64,000 nt of DNA from Rhabdophis nuchalis (lineage: Eukaryota > Chordata > Lepidosauria > Squamata > Natricidae): assembly GCA_039707465.1 (NCBI GenBank), contig CM077643.1, positions 334,768,919 to 334,832,918 of the forward strand, written 5' to 3'. Below are positions 46,150-57,420 of this stretch, piece after piece. Position 1 is the first letter of the stretch. Each line of letters opens with the position of its first letter. The notes beneath the pieces were generated by a model. That model did not search any database and had not been told where the DNA came from. It saw nothing but the letters and a program-made list of their open reading frames with translations. The position numbers were made by a program, and so were the translations under genes.

Positions 46150-46965
46150 AACTACCAGGAAAGGGACCTTGGTGTCCTGGTGGACAGCTCAATGAAGGTG
46201 TCAACCCAGTGTGCCGCAGCAGTGAAAAAAGCAAACTCATTGCTAGGGATCATTAGGAAGGGTATAGAAAATAAGTCAGCAAGTGTCATTTTGCCTCTTT
46301 ATAAATTTATGGTGAAGCCCCATCTGGAGTACTGTGTACAGTTCTGGTCACCATACCTTCAGAAGGATATTATGGAAATGGAAAAGGTGCAGAGGAGGGC
46401 AACCAGAATGATTAGGGGGCTGGAACACCTTCCTTACCATCTGAGGCTGCAACGGCTGGGCCTCTTCACTCTAGAACAACGGCGCCTGAGAGGTGACCTG
46501 ATTGAAGTCTATAAAATCATGCACGGTGTGGACAAAGTAGAAAAGGAAAAACTGTTTTTCCTATCGCACAACACTAAAACTAGGGGGCACTCCATGAAAC
46601 TTTTGATAACTAGACCGCAAACAAATAAGAGGAAGTACTTTTTCACTCAGAGGATCACTGGTCTATGGAACTCCCTGCCAGAAGAAGTGGTGACAGCTGT
46701 CAGCCTCGACACCTTTAAGAAAGGATTAGACGAGTTCATGGAGAACAAGGGTATCAATAGCTATCATTATGGATGCCTAAGGACACCCTCCAGGTTGGAG
46801 AGATAGGCAGGATATCTCTCAATGCCATTTGCAGGGAATCATAAGCAGATGAAGACATCTGCTTGGGAAGACCCTGAAGCAAATGGGGAGCCACTGTGTG
46901 AGACAGAATGCTGGACTGGATGGGCTGTGGCCTGTTCCAGCAAGGCTATTCTTATGTTCTTATGA
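46150..46965 (+). mobile_element. CR1-like (L3-type) LINE, C-terminal ORF2 and 3' end
   Basis: The open frame to the stop at 46806 reads QERDLGVLVDSSMKVSTQCA, then YCVQFWSPYLQKDIMEMEKV, QRRATRMIRGLEHLPYHLRL, LEQRRLRGDLIEVYKIMHGV, LWNSLPEEVVTAVSLDTFKK. It belongs to the same superfamily as the CR1 at 34797, but identity is low, so this is a separate lineage. The 3' UTR ends with CTGGACTGGATGGGCTGTGG and a TTCTTATG repeat. Everything upstream of the thumb region, including the FADD motif, is missing. Confidence 0.88.
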
Positions 46966-47354
46966 GATCTTTTCCTCTCCAATCTCTGTACTCTTTGAGG
47001 AGCGGGGGTGGGGTGGGGTGGGGATGGGGGGGGAGACGCAAAATTTTTGCAAGCAATTTGTTTGAGCCTTTCCTGCTGCAGATAAAATTGCTTTGCTTTG
47101 GATGTGTAGAAGAGCTAGCAGCCCACTTTACCCTCATAGACAAAGGCATTGACGAGGAAGGGATTACAGAGAATACTGTGAGCTTTTTGTGTAGACTGCC
47201 TGCAGCTTTTAGCTCTGGGCTGTGGGGCGTTTGCATTGCTTTTGATTACAAGTCAGTAAGCAGGCACTGAGCATTCCAAGGGACAGAGGAGTGGTTAGGA
47301 AACAAATAAAAGCAGAAACTGTGAAACTGATTAGTCTTGCCTTTTTTCAGCCAG
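46966..47354. other. Intron with a G-rich run
   Basis: GGGGTGGGGTGGGGTGGGG at about 47004-47032 could form a G-quadruplex. Otherwise unassigned. Confidence 0.4.
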
Positions 47355-47456
47355 AATCTGCAGTTGTAGTTTACGTGATTTCCTACTTAGTGACCACTTT
47401 GCTTAGCGGTGGAGTTGTCAATCCCGATTAAGATTGTTAAGCAAGAACTACCTGTA
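47355..47456 (+). mobile_element. AGGTAGTCCTC-family element, right-end fragment
   Basis: TACTTAGTGACCACTTTGC and TGTTAAGCAAGAACTACCTG followed by TA match the right end of the family whose left end is at 2832 and 52268. It is only about 100 bp long. Confidence 0.5.
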
Positions 47457-48441
47457 TTTCAGAAGCTAATTTTTTCTTGTGAACCTGATTTTAGTCCCTT
47501 CTATTCAGTTTCACAATACTTATTTAGCAATTCCCTATTCGGGGTAGAGTATCCCACAAATGAAACTGATGGTGCCACTTTTGCTTGCTGTCCTTGGCAG
47601 CACATGGAAGCCACAATTCCTCAAAAGAACTGCCTTAAAAAGACAGACTTTGTGTGTATCTTGGAGAAAAACAGGGGTTATAAAACACAAACTGCATTCT
47701 GAAATGGTTTAACTCTCGTACAGAGCCCATTCTTGGACATAATAGGATACGCTTATACAGGCGAAGAAAGTGACACTCAATCAGCTTTTTCTCTACCTCT
47801 CTGCCTTCGAGAGTTCTCCACTATTACTTTGTCTATTTGTAGGCCTTTTGTGAGGCCATTCTTCCTTAGCCGTGGTGTCCTCTGTATCATGTGTTTGCCT
47901 ATAGTTTTCACTAGCAGCAATTGTTCTTTCCACATCGTCAATTCAAAACCTTATTAGAGCAGACATTGAGGACCCCGTTTTTAACAAAAAACCCTCGGCT
48001 TCCCACATAATTAGCCATTCTGGCTAGAGCTGCTGGGAGCTGTTAAATTAGAAACAGTTTCCTAGATCATACAGTTAGGAGAGCGTACTTGTTCATGAAA
48101 AACTTTAATAAGATCCTCATTCGTTTGTCAAAAATTGAAGTTTTCAGAGAAATGGATTTAAGATCATTTGATTTGGGGAGAAAATATTCAGAGCTAACCT
48201 TCACTGACTTGACTAGAAGCTGGTTGTGATTACTAGGATTTCAGCTTGATTTTAATTCTTGCTAATTAAAATTTTTGAATCAGTCTGTAGTACGGGTGGA
48301 TCCTTACATACTTAGTAGCCATTGTGTAAACAGGATCCAGGCTGTTGGTCACTTTACCTTTCAGAAGAGTCAGTCTTTCTCCCCCTTATAATATAATGTA
48401 TAGGAGAAAGCAAGGAAGGAGTGAATGTCTATATCTAAAGG
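47457..48441. other. Intron, nothing recognised
   Basis: No exon or repeat recognised. Confidence 0.4.
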
Positions 48442-48866
48442 CAGGGGTGGTAATCCCTTCCCTTCCCTACCGGTTTGCAAATGTGAGCACGCTTGCTTCG
48501 CTTGCATGCACCACATACGCGCATGTGCTCAGCCTTCTGCGCATGTGCTTTGCCTAAAACAGGGATGCCATAAAGCAGTGGTAATCAACCTGGTCCCTAC
48601 CACCCACTAGTGGGCATTCCAGCTTTCATGGTGGGCGGTAGGGATTTTGTCCGATATTAAAGCACTTTCCTTTTTTAAATTTAATTGACTTCCCTCCTTT
48701 ATAAATCACCATTACTGTGGAACTGGTCGGTGGTTAGAAAATTTTACTACTAACAGAGATACAAAAGTGGGTGGTAGGTATAAAAAGGTTGACTACCCCC
48801 GCCATAAAGCCAGGGCGGGTGGGCAGTTTGGGCAAGCCAGTCTGAAATGGTAGAATACCACCACTA
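48442..48866. mobile_element. hAT-type element (ACCGGT family) split by a nested hAT
   Basis: Left part CAGGGGTGGTAATCCC..CCTACCGGTTTGCAAATG to 48575, right part from 48802 to ..GGTAGAATACCACCACT. The left part shares GTGAGCACGCTTGC and GCGCATGTGC-type words with the element at 22607. A complete 226-bp element and its duplication lie between the halves. Confidence 0.6.
48576..48801 (+). mobile_element. Non-autonomous hAT, 226 bp, nested
   Basis: CAGTGGTAATCAACCTGGTC..AGGTTGACTACCCCCG, perfect duplications CCATAAAG. Inserted inside another hAT-type element. Confidence 0.88.
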
Positions 48867-50756
48867 TCTAGGTCGCAATTGAAAGGAGAAGAACTGGTCA
48901 GAATTCTTGTGTTACCATCTTCAAATAGTCCTTAATGTATCCTTTTAATCAAAGATTAGAGAAACAAATGATTTCACGAGCACAAAGCCTCCCAATCTCT
49001 CCCAAACAATTTAGAAACTTTCTTTTCCTTACTGATATCATTAATCCTTTAGAGTTTTTTTGGAGTAGGCGGCTGTAACAAATGTAATAAATCATCATCA
49101 TCTTTAAAATCACACATTAAAAATGTATTTTTATATACTGGGTCCATTCATACGTAGCAATGACTGCTGGCTTTTTTTCACTGTATCTCTCTTTTCTTGT
49201 GATAGCCACCGCCAAAGTATAGAGAAATAGTATATAGTAAATAGCCTAGCCAAGGTGGAATACTTTTTAGGCCTATTGGTTTCACAAAAGTTCACCATTT
49301 ACTGTATAAGTAAGTTGCGTATATTTACAGGAATTAGTTATTAACTTGGAATTGATAGCAATATTTTGACATACATATAACTTGTAACAAGGAAACCCCA
49401 CTTTTCAATATTTCAATATTCAATATTGAAGTTTCAGCTATGTACAGTGTATAAATAGACAAAAGTTTAAAACTTGCTTTTAACACCAAAAGGCTTGTTA
49501 AAGTCAATATAATAATAATAATAATCTTTATTGTCATTGTACTAAAATTACAATGAAATTGGTTGGTTATATGGGATATATGCGAGATCCAACAGTGGCC
49601 AAACACAATCAATGGGTCCTGAAAGCTTAACACTCCCTATGTTGCTTTTATGCAGATAGAAAATACTATAGGAGTTGTGTTGGCCTCCTTGTTGAAACAA
49701 ATTTAAAATCATTACAGTTTGTAGTATAAGCTCAAATATCACTCTTCTAGCGCTCAAGAAAATTATCCTGATATAAAAAAAAATTGGACTCCTTTTATCA
49801 AACAGTTATGACAGGCAGAGTTGAGAAAAATAACTTTTGGCAAGGGAAATGATGTCTAGACTAAATAAGTCAATCCTAACTTGAGCTTTCTTTTATAAAT
49901 GAATGCCATTTATTGGAAGTTTTATACTTCCTGTGCAGCCAACAACTGCTTAAAGAACCTGATCTCCCACCATCCAAAAAACCCCATGGCTTAAGATTCT
50001 AAATGGCAATGTATATTTTCTAATTTAAATTTGTCAGAATATTTCCATTCCTAGTATATCTCTTTTCCTTACAGAATCGAGTGATGTATTTGTCATTCGG
50101 CTCTCGTGCAGTTATATTTACATATAACAGACAATGAAAGTCTGTCAAAAGTAGCATATATTGTTCCACAATAAACTGCCAGCGTAACAAATTCTGCCAA
50201 GAACCAGAAACACCAGTTGCATAATAACAAACAGAGACCGACTAGTAGCTATTATTGGCAACTTTCTGAGAAGCCATATGCTAACTGGGTCAGTACTATT
50301 AGTTCTGCAGCAAAATGGGAACTGTCTGTCCCAAAATACTGGCAAACAAGACTTTTTGCTACTAAAAGAGGCTGTCTAGGAAAGATGTAAATCTTGTTCC
50401 TGCCATGGACCCCAAGGCTCTTTTGCTTTAATCACTAGAGTTGTTACTGCTGTCCCCAGTTAATAGAATAAATTGGGGTTGAATATTACATTCTTTGGTA
50501 AGGAAATTCAAATCACCCAACAATGAGTTTGTTAACTTAAGTTTGTTAAGTAACAGGGACAGAGTTCGCCTAGAATGACAGAAACCTAGTTTCAAATCCA
50601 GCTTCAGACATGAAAACTCTCAAGAAGTTCTTGGGCTGGTTGCTAAGAGAGAAAAATTGAGAAGGCACACCTTTCCTGAAAGGTGAAATAAAAATCCAAC
50701 AAGCCAACAATAGAATCAAATGTTTCTTCTTTTCTTCTTCATGAAAAAAAAAAGAG
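48867..50756. other. Intron, nothing recognised
   Basis: Contains a short AAT run near 49508-49525. No exon or repeat recognised. Confidence 0.45.
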
Positions 50757-50990
50757 AGACCAGTTTGAGGAAGCAGTTAAGGCACCAGGCTAGAAACCAG
50801 GAGACCAGGAATTCTAGTCCTGCCTTAAGCACGGTCAATTGGGTGACCTTAGGTCAATTCTTCTATCTCAGCCCTGGGAAGGAAGCAATGACGACCACTT
50901 TGGAAATATAATCACGGAAACTGTAGGGACCTACCATAGCAGTTGTCAAGAGTCAATACTGACTTGAAGGCACACACAAACACACTAATT
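50757..50990 (+). mobile_element. tRNA-derived SINE
   Basis: CCAGTTTGAGGAAGCAGTTAAGG..GGCTAGAAACCAGGAGACC (A-box region), ATTCTAGTCCTGCC (B-box region), then GGGTGACCTTAGGTCAATTC, and a 3' part with AGTCAATACTGACTTGAAGG, CACACACA. Same SINE type as 59626 and, antisense, 21076. Confidence 0.75.
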
Positions 50991-51223
50991 GTTGTAGGGA
51001 TCTTGAAACATTCCAAGGGAATCTAAAAAGTTTGAACCGTCAACACTAAGTAAATCCAATATTGTTTCTAAGAATTCCATAATATTTCTTAAAATACAAT
51101 AGCTCTAAGTGGACATAAAGTACGTGCATCCATCAGGGTTATTAAATCTGCATTGCAACAGTGCAGTAACAATAATGGAGCTTCTTGCATTTCTTTGCTG
51201 CCAACAGTAGTTATCCATCCATA

Positions 51224-51331
51224 TGTTGGATAGCCATTTGTCTGAAATGGTATAGGGTTTCCTGCCTAGGCAGGGAGTTGGACTAGATGACCTCCAAGGT
51301 CCCTTCCAACTCTGCTATTGTATTATTGTAT
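51224..51331 (+). mobile_element. CR1 3' end fragment
   Basis: ATAGCCATTTGTCTGAAATGG (end of ORF2, S-E-M stop region) followed by GAGTTGGACTAGATGACC, CCCTTCCAACTCTGC and a TATTGTAT short repeat. Same CR1 type as 34797, in the opposite orientation. Confidence 0.85.
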
Positions 51332-51995
51332 CCTTTTTGCAGATCATGTCTTCACTGAGATAGTTAGAGTTTTAAGAATATTTCTTCAATGATTTTGGGC
51401 CAGTGAGCCTACAGTTGAAATGTGAAAAAAACACAAGAGTCTCCCACAAGGTAGCTACTTTGGGAAAGAAAAGAAAGCCTGTTCAAAGGGCAGACTGGTG
51501 AGGACATTGCCTTTGAAGTTTTCAGCCTTAAGGATCCTTCTCACTCACCATCATTATTTTGTTTTTGTTTTGTTTTTTCAAAACAAAATATTGGTGTGAC
51601 CCACTATTTTACATTTTTTAGGGGTGCCTATGAAACAATTTGGGGAAGAGAGACGATGCCAGCAAAATGCAAACTTTTGCATTTTTTTAAATTAGGAGAA
51701 TGTAAAATGAATAAAGTTGGATATGTTAGGAGAATCGACAGCTACTATATTTGCATTCTTATACCAAAATACTAAAAAAGGAAACTATCTCTATTATGTA
51801 ACATTAAAAATATTTATCATAACAGAAACAATAGAAACAATTCTAATGTAATAGATGTGATGCATCTGAATACAGATACAGAATGCTGTGACATTCTCAT
51901 CAGTGAAATGTGATAAACACTCTGACATTACAAGTCATAAATATTATAAGAACGATAAAAGTACAGACTCTTAAAAGTGTTGTTTGTTAGAAGTT
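51332..51995. other. Intron, nothing recognised
   Basis: Includes a TTTTGTTTTTGTTTTG / CAAAACAAAA inverted homopolymer-like stretch at about 51558-51590. Confidence 0.4.
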
Positions 51996-52058
51996 TATTA
52001 TTTATTTATTTTATTTATTTAATTAAAAGGTAGACCGCCCCCTCTCCCCAAAGGGAGA
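51996..52058 (-). mobile_element. L2 terminal hairpin fragment
   Basis: TTTATTTATTTTATTTATTT tail followed by AGACCGCCCCCTCTCCCC, AAAGGG, the last 50 or so bases of an L2. The rest is missing. Confidence 0.6.
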
Positions 52059-52267
52059 AGTCTATTTCACATGCTGGTGATAGGTATATTATATAATTTC
52101 CATTGAGGTTCTGTTTATTACTCTGCAGCCAAAATGTTTTCTTTAAAAAAAATCTCAATTTTTCTACTTGTCCTGATCTTTCTTTTTCTTTTAAAACTCT
52201 GGCTAGCAAAATGGATTCATTAAAAAAAAAATGAATGCCCAGATGAGTTTTAGTTCCCATGTAGCTA

Positions 52268-52640
52268 CAGGTAGTCCTCAATTTACAACTGTTCATTTAA
52301 CAATGGTTCAAAATTATGATGGCCTCAGAAAGTGACTTACGATCCATCCTCAAAATTACGACTGTCATACCACCCCAATAGTCATGCAATCCTGCAATTC
52401 AGGCATTTGATAACTGGCTTACATTTATGACAATTGAAGCATCTAAGGATCATGTAATTATAATGTACAACCTTCCAGCCAGCTTCTAAGCAAAGTCAAT
52501 TGAGGAAGCAGGATTTGCTTAACAACCATGGTAAAAGTGCTAGTAAAATCAGGACTGATCACATGATAACTCGCATTACACAAGTGCGCTGATTTGTGAT
52601 GGAAATTCCAGTTCTAAATGTCCTAATTTGTGAACCAAGC
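52268..52640. mobile_element. AGGTAGTCCTC-family miniature element, diverged
   Basis: CAGGTAGTCCTCAATTTAC preceded by TA, with interior CAAAGTCAATTGAGGAAGC and TGCTTAACAACCATGG. The right end is decayed (ATGTCCTAATTTGTGAACC). Comparison with 2832-3884 supports one family. Confidence 0.65.
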
Positions 52641-53567
52641 AGGACTAGAAATGATCAATCAAGAAACAAGCTTTTCATTAGAACCCCAAAATCCATCAGG
52701 TGGAGAAAGATGCCAAAAAAAAAAAAAAGTGAGAGAATTAAAATTTGAAAAATCAGAATTCACAAATTTATTTGAATGCTAGAACTGAAGAACACTCACA
52801 ATCATTTTACATTAAACACCCACCCCTAGCTTTCCATGGTTTCTTCATTTTAGTAATATAATTTTTAGGAGAAAGAAGTAGCAATTTCATTGTGGTTTTT
52901 ATTACAGCGTGGAAGGCAAAAATTCTGGCTAACCTCATGTAATTAAATAAAGATCTAAAAGAAGTAAATCTACTTCTGTGTATCCTTGTTTTATTATATG
53001 TTCCTGGCTGCGGATTTAAATGGTGGGTAGACTACTGATATGTTGCAGGCTTTTGTCCACACCAGGAATTGAGTGTTACCAGTACTTATTCTTTATAATC
53101 TCTGAAAATCAAAGATATTGCAATAGTAACAATGTTCAGTTAATTAAGTATTTGAATCTCTTTCAGAATCCACTGTAATTGTATTAAAGATTGGGTTTAT
53201 TCCAGTAGCATATGGGACTTATCTTTTTTTCCCTTTCTCCTCCTTTTTCCCCATTGCTCTAAGCTTACAGCTGAAGTACATATTTATGTTTTGCACCCTG
53301 GTGAACTTAGAGTTTTAGTCTTCCACAATCATAGGCAGGATGGGCCCTTACTAGGGTTCAGTTGTAAGAAGGAAGGGTTGTGATTTTCTTGCATGTTTGC
53401 AACTATCACATAGCAAGTTTGCTAAGCTGATTTTTTTTAACATCAATATTTAAATATGTTGCCATAGTCTTAGAAATTATTTGTTGTTTATGTTGTTATT
53501 AATTTCATTTCTGACCAACATAATGTTTTGCTATTAATTTCTCTATTTTTCTTATTTCTTCGAATAG
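52641..53567. other. Intron end leading to LTBP1 linker exon
   Basis: Unassigned. The final bases TTTCTCTATTTTTCTTATTT, CTTCGAATAG form the acceptor. Confidence 0.6.
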
Positions 53568-53743
53568 AATTATCCCTCTTTCATCCCAGAGTTTAATGAT
53601 GAATATGCATCATGGCCAAACACATGAATATGTTATCAAGCCTAAGTATTATCCATCAAAGAAAGTGCTCTCAGGAGAACAGTCCACAGAGAGCTCTTTA
53701 CCTCTAAGAATGAGCCAGGATCAGCTTGCAACATCATATCAGA
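53568..53743 (+). CDS. LTBP1: LTBP1 internal exon: linker continuation
   Basis: The first base completes a Gln codon with the two bases left by the EGF exon (CA + A), then reads IIPLSSQSLMMNMHHGQTHE, YVIKPKYYPSKKVLSGEQST and ESSLPLRMSQDQLATSYQ, with one base left over (phase 1) before the donor GTGAGT. The acceptor is a T-rich tract plus ATAG. The HGQT-EYV-KPKY-P and SGEQSTE blocks are those of the long-isoform N-terminal linker of LTBP1 (recognised from memory). The segment has no Cys and looks unstructured. The next exon should begin the part shared with the short isoform; it is not in the window. Confidence 0.93.
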
Positions 53744-54439
53744 GTGAGTATGGCTGAAATGCTGCAGTGAAATAAACAAACAAAAGTTAAAAGGAAGGTA
53801 TGTTATTATAATAATTGAAAATTGGTAATAAACGTCTTCTTTATTGTTGCCAAAATCACTACATGGACATATCTGGGAATTCACTAACGGTTGAGTTCAG
53901 CTTGAAAGAGACATTAATTTGGAATACAAAATGCAAAGGTCTTATTTGTCTTCCAGCAAAACAGGAGCTGATGTGATGGATTAAGACAGGCAAGGCTCAG
54001 ATTCCAGTTCATCTTTGGCCATGGTAATTCACTGGGCAACTGGGTCAGTTGCTGCCTCTTGCAAGTTCCTCCAGCTTCATGAGATTTTTGTAGGGAAAGA
54101 ATGAAGAGAGGTTCTCATGTCATCTGCTTTTGGTTCCCAGGAGATAAATGTAGAATTTAAATCTAATAAATACAATCCGTGATTGTGCACAAAACAAATA
54201 ATTGTGGAATTCTCCTGGATTTCATGACAAAAGTGGGCCGAATGTATATGTGAAAACCTCAATTTGCAATACTAGATGGCCCTTTGTAAAAAACTGAACA
54301 GCAATTGAATAGATGGAGCCCTGTAGAATTTCTAAAGCACAACTTCAGAACTATCCTTCAGAATTATTAAGACTTAGTCCAATTTTATGATTAAGATTGT
54401 AATTGTTTTCTTGATATTTAAAAAATTGAAATGATATAC
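53744..54439. other. Start of the following LTBP1 intron
   Basis: Begins with the GTGAGT donor. No repeat recognised. Confidence 0.55.
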
Positions 54440-54697
54440 TTTATTTATTTATTTATTTATTTTGAATTTATACCCCGCCCTTCTCCTTATTAGGACCCAG
54501 GGCGGCGCACAGGTGTTACTAAAATCACAATACAAAACAATATAAATCATTAAAACATTAAATAATTTAAATCCCGTGCTAAAACCCATTTAAAACTTTA
54601 CCAAATTAGAGTTTGTATATAAAAAGTCAGAAGCGGGGGCTATGCTAGGCCGGCTTGTTGGAATAGATACGTCTTAAGACGTTGGCGGAAGAGGCGG
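54440..54697 (-). mobile_element. L2 LINE 3' end, subfamily B, 5'-truncated
   Basis: TTTATTTATTTATTTATTTA tail, ACCCCGCCCTTCTCCTTATT, then GGGCGGCGCACAGG, closely matching the copy at 10741, up to TTGGCGGAAGAGGCGG. It stops within the C-terminal coding sequence, and the junction runs straight into two palindromes. Confidence 0.82.
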
Positions 54698-54700
54698 CAA

Positions 54701-54754
54701 CGGACTATGCAGAAATACCATTTCTGCATAGTCCGTATCATAATATTATGATAC
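54701..54754. repeat. Two abutting perfect palindromes
   Basis: CGGACTATGCAGAAAT, loop ACC, then the exact reverse complement (54701-54735). Overlapping by one base, GTATCATAATATTATGATAC (54735-54754) is a perfect 20-bp palindrome without a loop. Confidence 0.9.
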
Positions 54755-55619
54755 TCTGGGATCAGCTGATATCTTCAGGATTCTTCCACTGGTGCAAGGA
54801 CTTTAGAATCTTTGATAATAAAATGCTTTCTATTAATTTAGTGATTTAGATAAGTTTTTAAAATAATAATTATGGATTTAAGTTGAATAGTAGCAGACTC
54901 AACCTTTTTTCAGCAGTCTACCGAACTTCAGGAACAAAGTCCATTCGCAAAAAAAATCATTTTCTCCTTTGCAATCCTCAAAATCACTCTGATAGATAGT
55001 GGAACTTCTAGAGCTGATTTTTATTACTTTGATCCGAGGAGGAGGAGGAGGAGGAGGAGGAAAATGCCTTGTCCTGTACTGTTATGTTAGCCTAGATCAG
55101 ACAAGAAACACAACCAGATGAGCTATTTCTACTTTATTGTTAGGCTGCATTAATTGAACCTTGCAAGTCTGAAATTACAAATTCCGCTGTCTTCTTTAGA
55201 ATCAGAGAACTTATTTCTGGTCCCTCTTGAGCCTCTTTCTCAATTCATTATGCTGCAAGATAGCTCTTATCTGACTATTCCCGAGGCAACATCCTTTTCT
55301 CCTCATCCTTTTCCTGTCTCCAAAGGGCATTTCCATATACCATTGACACGTTAGCAGTAAGCACTTCAACTGTTGGCAATATACCATGGTATTTAGCATT
55401 TTATTAAGATATATTACAATATTGGCCACTTAGCTTTTTTAAATGAAAGCAACTTTGGTGATTAATTGTAGTTGAGCTGGATGCTAAAATAAAATATGTG
55501 CAGTGGAAGTTACTTACTGATAATGATAAAAGCTTCAGTTGTATATTACAGGATACGGATTCCTTAATATTAAATGTTACAAACAAAAGATTTTATGTTT
55601 CAGTGGGTTTCTTTCTCCA
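54755..55619. other. Intron with a GGA run
   Basis: AGGAGGAGGAGGAGGAGG at about 55037-55060 is a short triplet repeat. Otherwise unassigned. Confidence 0.4.
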
Positions 55620-56566
55620 CTATTTATTTATTTTATTTATTTTATTCAATTTATATCCTGCCCTTCTCCAAAAGGACCCAGGGCGGCGCACAGGAATTTA
55701 AAAACAACATACAAAAATAATACAAAAACATATAAATTTAAAAATCGATTAAATAGCAATACCTGCGCTAAAACCAATTAAAATCCCCCAATTAAAAACT
55801 ATCTAAGATTAGTCGCAGCAGAGGCTATGTTAGGCCGGCTTGATGAAATAAGTGTGTTTTTAACACTGGCGGAAGAGGCGGAGGTCGGTGATGGTGCGGA
55901 GTTCAGGGGGTAGGTCGTTCCACAGGGTAGGGCCCGCCACAGAGAAGGCCCTTCCCCTGGGTGTCGCGAGCCGGCATTGTCCGGCCAACGGCACCCTGAG
56001 AAGGCCCTCTCTGTGGGAGCGTATCGGTCTAAGGGATGTATGGGGCAGAAGACGGTCTCGCATATAACTAGGTCCCGAGCCATGGAGCGCTTTGAAGATG
56101 GTCGTCAAGACCTTGAAGCGCACCCGAAAGACCACAGGAAGCCAGTGCAGCTCGCGCAGGATCGGTGTTATGTGGGAGCATCTAGGGGCTCCCGTAATCA
56201 CCCGCGCGGCTGCGTTCTGCACTAACTGTAGCTTTCGAGTGCACCTCAAGGGAAGCCCCATGTAGAGAGCATTGCAGTAGTCCAGTCGAGATGTCACGAG
56301 GGCCTGAGTGACTGTGCGAAGGGCAGCCCGGTCCAGTAAGGGGCGCAATTGGCGCATCAGGCGTACCTGATAAAACGCCCCCCTGGCCACGGCCACCACA
56401 TGGTCCTCCATGGACAGCTGGGAATCCAGGAGGACACCCAAATTGCGCGCCCTCTCCACGGAGGCCGGTGTTTCGCCCCCAATGGCCAGAGTTGGAGTAA
56501 TCTGGCTGAACCGGGGTGTCGGAAACCACAGCCACTCAGTCTTGGCAGGGTTGAGCTTGAGTTTGA
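55620..56566 (-). mobile_element. L2 LINE, subfamily B, 5'-truncated, C-terminal frame open
   Basis: The - strand frame runs open for 262 codons: LKLNPAKTEWLWFPTPRFSQ, LAIGGETPASVERARNLGVL, LRPLLDRAALRTVTQALVTS, LDYCNALYMGLPLRCTRKLQ, HITPILRELHWLPVVFRVRF, LWNDLPPELRTITDLRLFRQ. The 3' hairpin and TAAATAAA tail are intact. It starts just after the YADD motif, so no catalytic core remains. Low damage suggests a recent insertion. Confidence 0.9.
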
Positions 56567-56606
56567 CGCTCTTAGTAAGAGCATTAGACGCTCTTACTAA
56601 GCCTAA
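56565..56606. repeat. Palindromic junction at L2 truncation point
   Basis: CTTAGTAAGAGC, 7-nt loop, GCTCTTACTAAG (exact reverse complements). The left arm is part of the smaller palindrome GCTCTTAGTAAGAGC, and GACGCTCTTA occurs twice as a direct repeat. Confidence 0.88.
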
Positions 56607-57081
56607 GATTTTTGTTGTCGTGTTGATGACTATTGTGTGATCTATCAACTTTATTTTTATGTTTTATAAAACATTTGATCTATAGCAGTCTTTCCCAATC
56701 TCCAGAATTTCTATCCCACAGGTTTCCAAACTTAACAAGGAGAGCTTAAGAAATGGATAACAAGTTTATTTCATTTAGCAATCCTCTTTAGGGAATGTTC
56801 CTTTAAACATGATATTTCTTGCATTTGCATATATAATATTGGCTTGCCTACTTCCACACTTTCCAGTTTTGATGCCTCTTTTTTCTTTTAAAAATTGTTT
56901 TTAAAAAGCAATGCTCTATTCACATGCATATGCTGCCCAAAACCTGTAGATACTGACAATGAAATCTTGTGATAAGAAGAAATTAATAGATCACTTTTTA
57001 AACAAATAAAGCAGTAGATGGGGATATGCATCACTTAAGATATTTTTAAACATTGAAGTGGGAATTATATTATCTTAGATA
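56607..57081. other. Intron, nothing recognised
   Basis: No exon or repeat recognised. Confidence 0.4.
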
Positions 57082-57089
57082 TTCTAAGC

Positions 57090-57149
57090 TAGGGGTCTCC
57101 AGACTCAGCAACTTTAAAATTTGTGGGCTTCAACTCCCAGATATCCCTC
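57090..57149. mobile_element. Single-arm foldback relic, 60 bp
   Basis: TAGGGGTCTCCAGACTCAGC and TGTGGGCTTCAACTCCCAG form the left arm only, flanked by perfect duplications TTCTAAGC. Confidence 0.8.
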
Positions 57150-57420
57150 TTCTAAGCTATAGTTTCCTGAAGCTGTATCCAGCAGAGTTAACAAAAGGTT
57201 TCTGTAGATTGTGGTTCAACAACTTTACCAGCCCTGTGTTTAATGTGATGAAGTAAACTCCAGTACCAGAAATAATCGAACTTACAGTAAAAAAGATGAC
57301 ACAAAACGATATGTTCAGGTATGCACATTGTTATCAAGGAAGATTTTACTGAGGTTGATAGTGGAAATAGATAAACAGGGATCAGCTGGTTCAGTAATGG
57401 CCTAGGTTTCTGTATAGACG

